Part shown: positions 63,446-64,000 of the stretch, one piece after another | How the letters are laid out: each line of letters starts with the position of its first letter | Position numbering within the stretch: the stretch's first letter is position 1 | Origin: Cytophagaceae bacterium | Lineage (GTDB): Bacteria > Bacteroidota > Bacteroidia > Cytophagales > Flexibacteraceae | Direction of reading: 5' to 3' | NCBI GenBank assembly: GCA_947458545.1 | Contig: CANGYH010000009.1 | Coordinates: 1 to 64,000 of the forward strand | Length of the DNA: 64,000 bases | Made by a program: the position numbers and the translations under genes | The notes under the pieces: model-generated | The model's input: only the letters and a program-made list of their open reading frames with translations | Databases searched by the model: none | What the model was told of the DNA's origin: nothing

Positions 63446-64000
63446 GCCTGGGCTTGCGGTTGCGCCGTTAGCTCTAGCACCGTAACCTCGGGCCAGATAC
63501 CGAAACGGCCGGGGTAGCCGATGAAGCCAAAGCCCCGGTTGACGTAGAGGTACTTGCCCGCCTCCTCGTACAGGTCGGCCCATTCGGGATAGACGTACTG
63601 CACCGGGCTCCATTTGAAAACGCTGGAGTCTATACCGAACTGCATGCCGTGCGTGTGGCCAGAGAGGGTCAGGTCTATGTCCGGAAAGTCGGGCCGCACC
63701 TGGGCGCGCCAGTGGCTGGGGTCGTGGCTGAGCAAGATTTTGACTGGGGCGGCCTCGGCCCCGGCGTAAGCCTTGGCTAGGTTGCCATACTTGGGGAACC
63801 GCGCCCGGGCCCCCCAGTTCTGGATGCCCAGCAGGGCTATTTGCTGGCCGTTGCGCTCCAGCATCTGGTGCTCGTCTAGCAGCAGGCGCCAGCCGAGGCG
63901 AGTGTGGTTGTCCATCAGGCGGCGCAGGTTTTGGGCCTTGGCCTGGGCAGAGCCCCACTGCACGTAGTCGCCATAGTCGTGGTTGCCCAAGATGGAGAAG
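63442..64000 (-). CDS. Calcineurin-like metallophosphoesterase (partial, cut by window end)
   Basis: The visible C-terminal 186 residues include 'LGNHDYGDY' (motif III), 'ILLSHDPSHW' (motif IV) and 'DLTLSGHTHGMQFG' (motif V) of the binuclear metallophosphoesterase fold. The tail 'YLYVNRGFGFIGYPGRFGIWPEVTVLEL' matches YaeI-type membrane-linked phosphoesterases that act on UDP-diacylglucosamine-like or related phosphodiesters. The N-terminal half with motifs I and II lies beyond base 64000. Confidence 0.9.
   Translation of the reverse strand, partial: FSILGNHDYGDYVQWGSAQAKAQNLRRLMDNHTRLGWRLLLDEHQMLERNGQQIALLGIQNWGARARFPKYGNLAKAYAGAEAAPVKILLSHDPSHWRAQVRPDFPDIDLTLSGHTHGMQFGIDSSVFKWSPVQYVYPEWADLYEEAGKYLYVNRGFGFIGYPGRFGIWPEVTVLELTAQPQAQA

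Overview
The window is about 64 kb of GC-rich DNA from a member of the Bacteroidota. Three things point there. Several secreted proteins end in type IX secretion (T9SS) sorting domains: one CHU_C/type B domain and several type A 'PNP...GxY' tails. The glycogen synthase is of the eukaryote-like GT3 type. Many genes are preceded by a -7 element close to the Bacteroidota consensus TAnnTTTG rather than by a clear Shine-Dalgarno site. The high GC and long proline-, alanine- and glycine-rich proteins suggest a GC-rich lineage, but I cannot place it below phylum. No T9SS machinery gene lies in the window.

Layout. 0-12 kb: tRNA-Gln and one giant minus-strand gene (3,761 aa) for a secreted PKD-repeat protein, built partly from five tandem copies of a four-module unit. 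12-18 kb: an HPt-like protein, xseA, a repeat island, a DoxX-like protein, and mreB-mreC-mreD with a foreign four-helix-bundle (S23-type) ORF inserted between mreB and mreC inside a 34-bp inverted repeat. 18-24.7 kb: a RAYT transposase with REP-like palindromes, GT3 glycogen synthase, Mn-catalase, NhaD antiporter, pyrE and gmm. 24.7-26 kb: a very short ORF and an AT-rich island with an Mrr-like nuclease gene. 26-32.5 kb: grpE and dnaJ (separated by a second inverted-repeat element), an OsmC-type peroxidase, an NlpC/P60 peptidase, a DegT aminotransferase and small proteins. 32.5-41 kb: a 47-aa Cys-rich secreted peptide, an outer-membrane barrel, coaX, and an apparent operon of ABC-type protein, HlyD, TolC and xth; the ABC protein has lost its nucleotide-binding motifs. 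41-51 kb: M43 metalloprotease, mutS, a hairpin repeat cluster, dnaG, a small barrel, LUD protein, amidase, tatA and a MarR regulator. 51-64 kb: two GH13 alpha-amylases, a coiled-coil protein, an O-methyltransferase, a second large repeat island, three further T9SS cargo proteins, a c-type-haem-like lipoprotein, a membrane protein and a metallophosphoesterase cut off by the window end.

How it fits together. Most genes are housekeeping (cell shape, replication and repair, chaperones, CoA, pyrimidines) mixed with secreted T9SS cargo. Polysaccharide use is suggested by a secreted amylase, a lipoprotein amylase and glycogen synthase. The most unusual layer is non-coding. Period-7 repeats (AATTAAA / AGTTGAR type) lie against gene ends, twice as inverted pairs inside core operons and once enclosing the S23-type gene. 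At least seven families of hairpin repeats are dispersed over intergenic regions, with a RAYT gene in the same window. A -7-like element within about 3-12 nt of the start codon recurs at more than ten genes, which suggests leaderless or near-leaderless transcripts. Everything here is read by eye from sequence; no alignment or database search was run.
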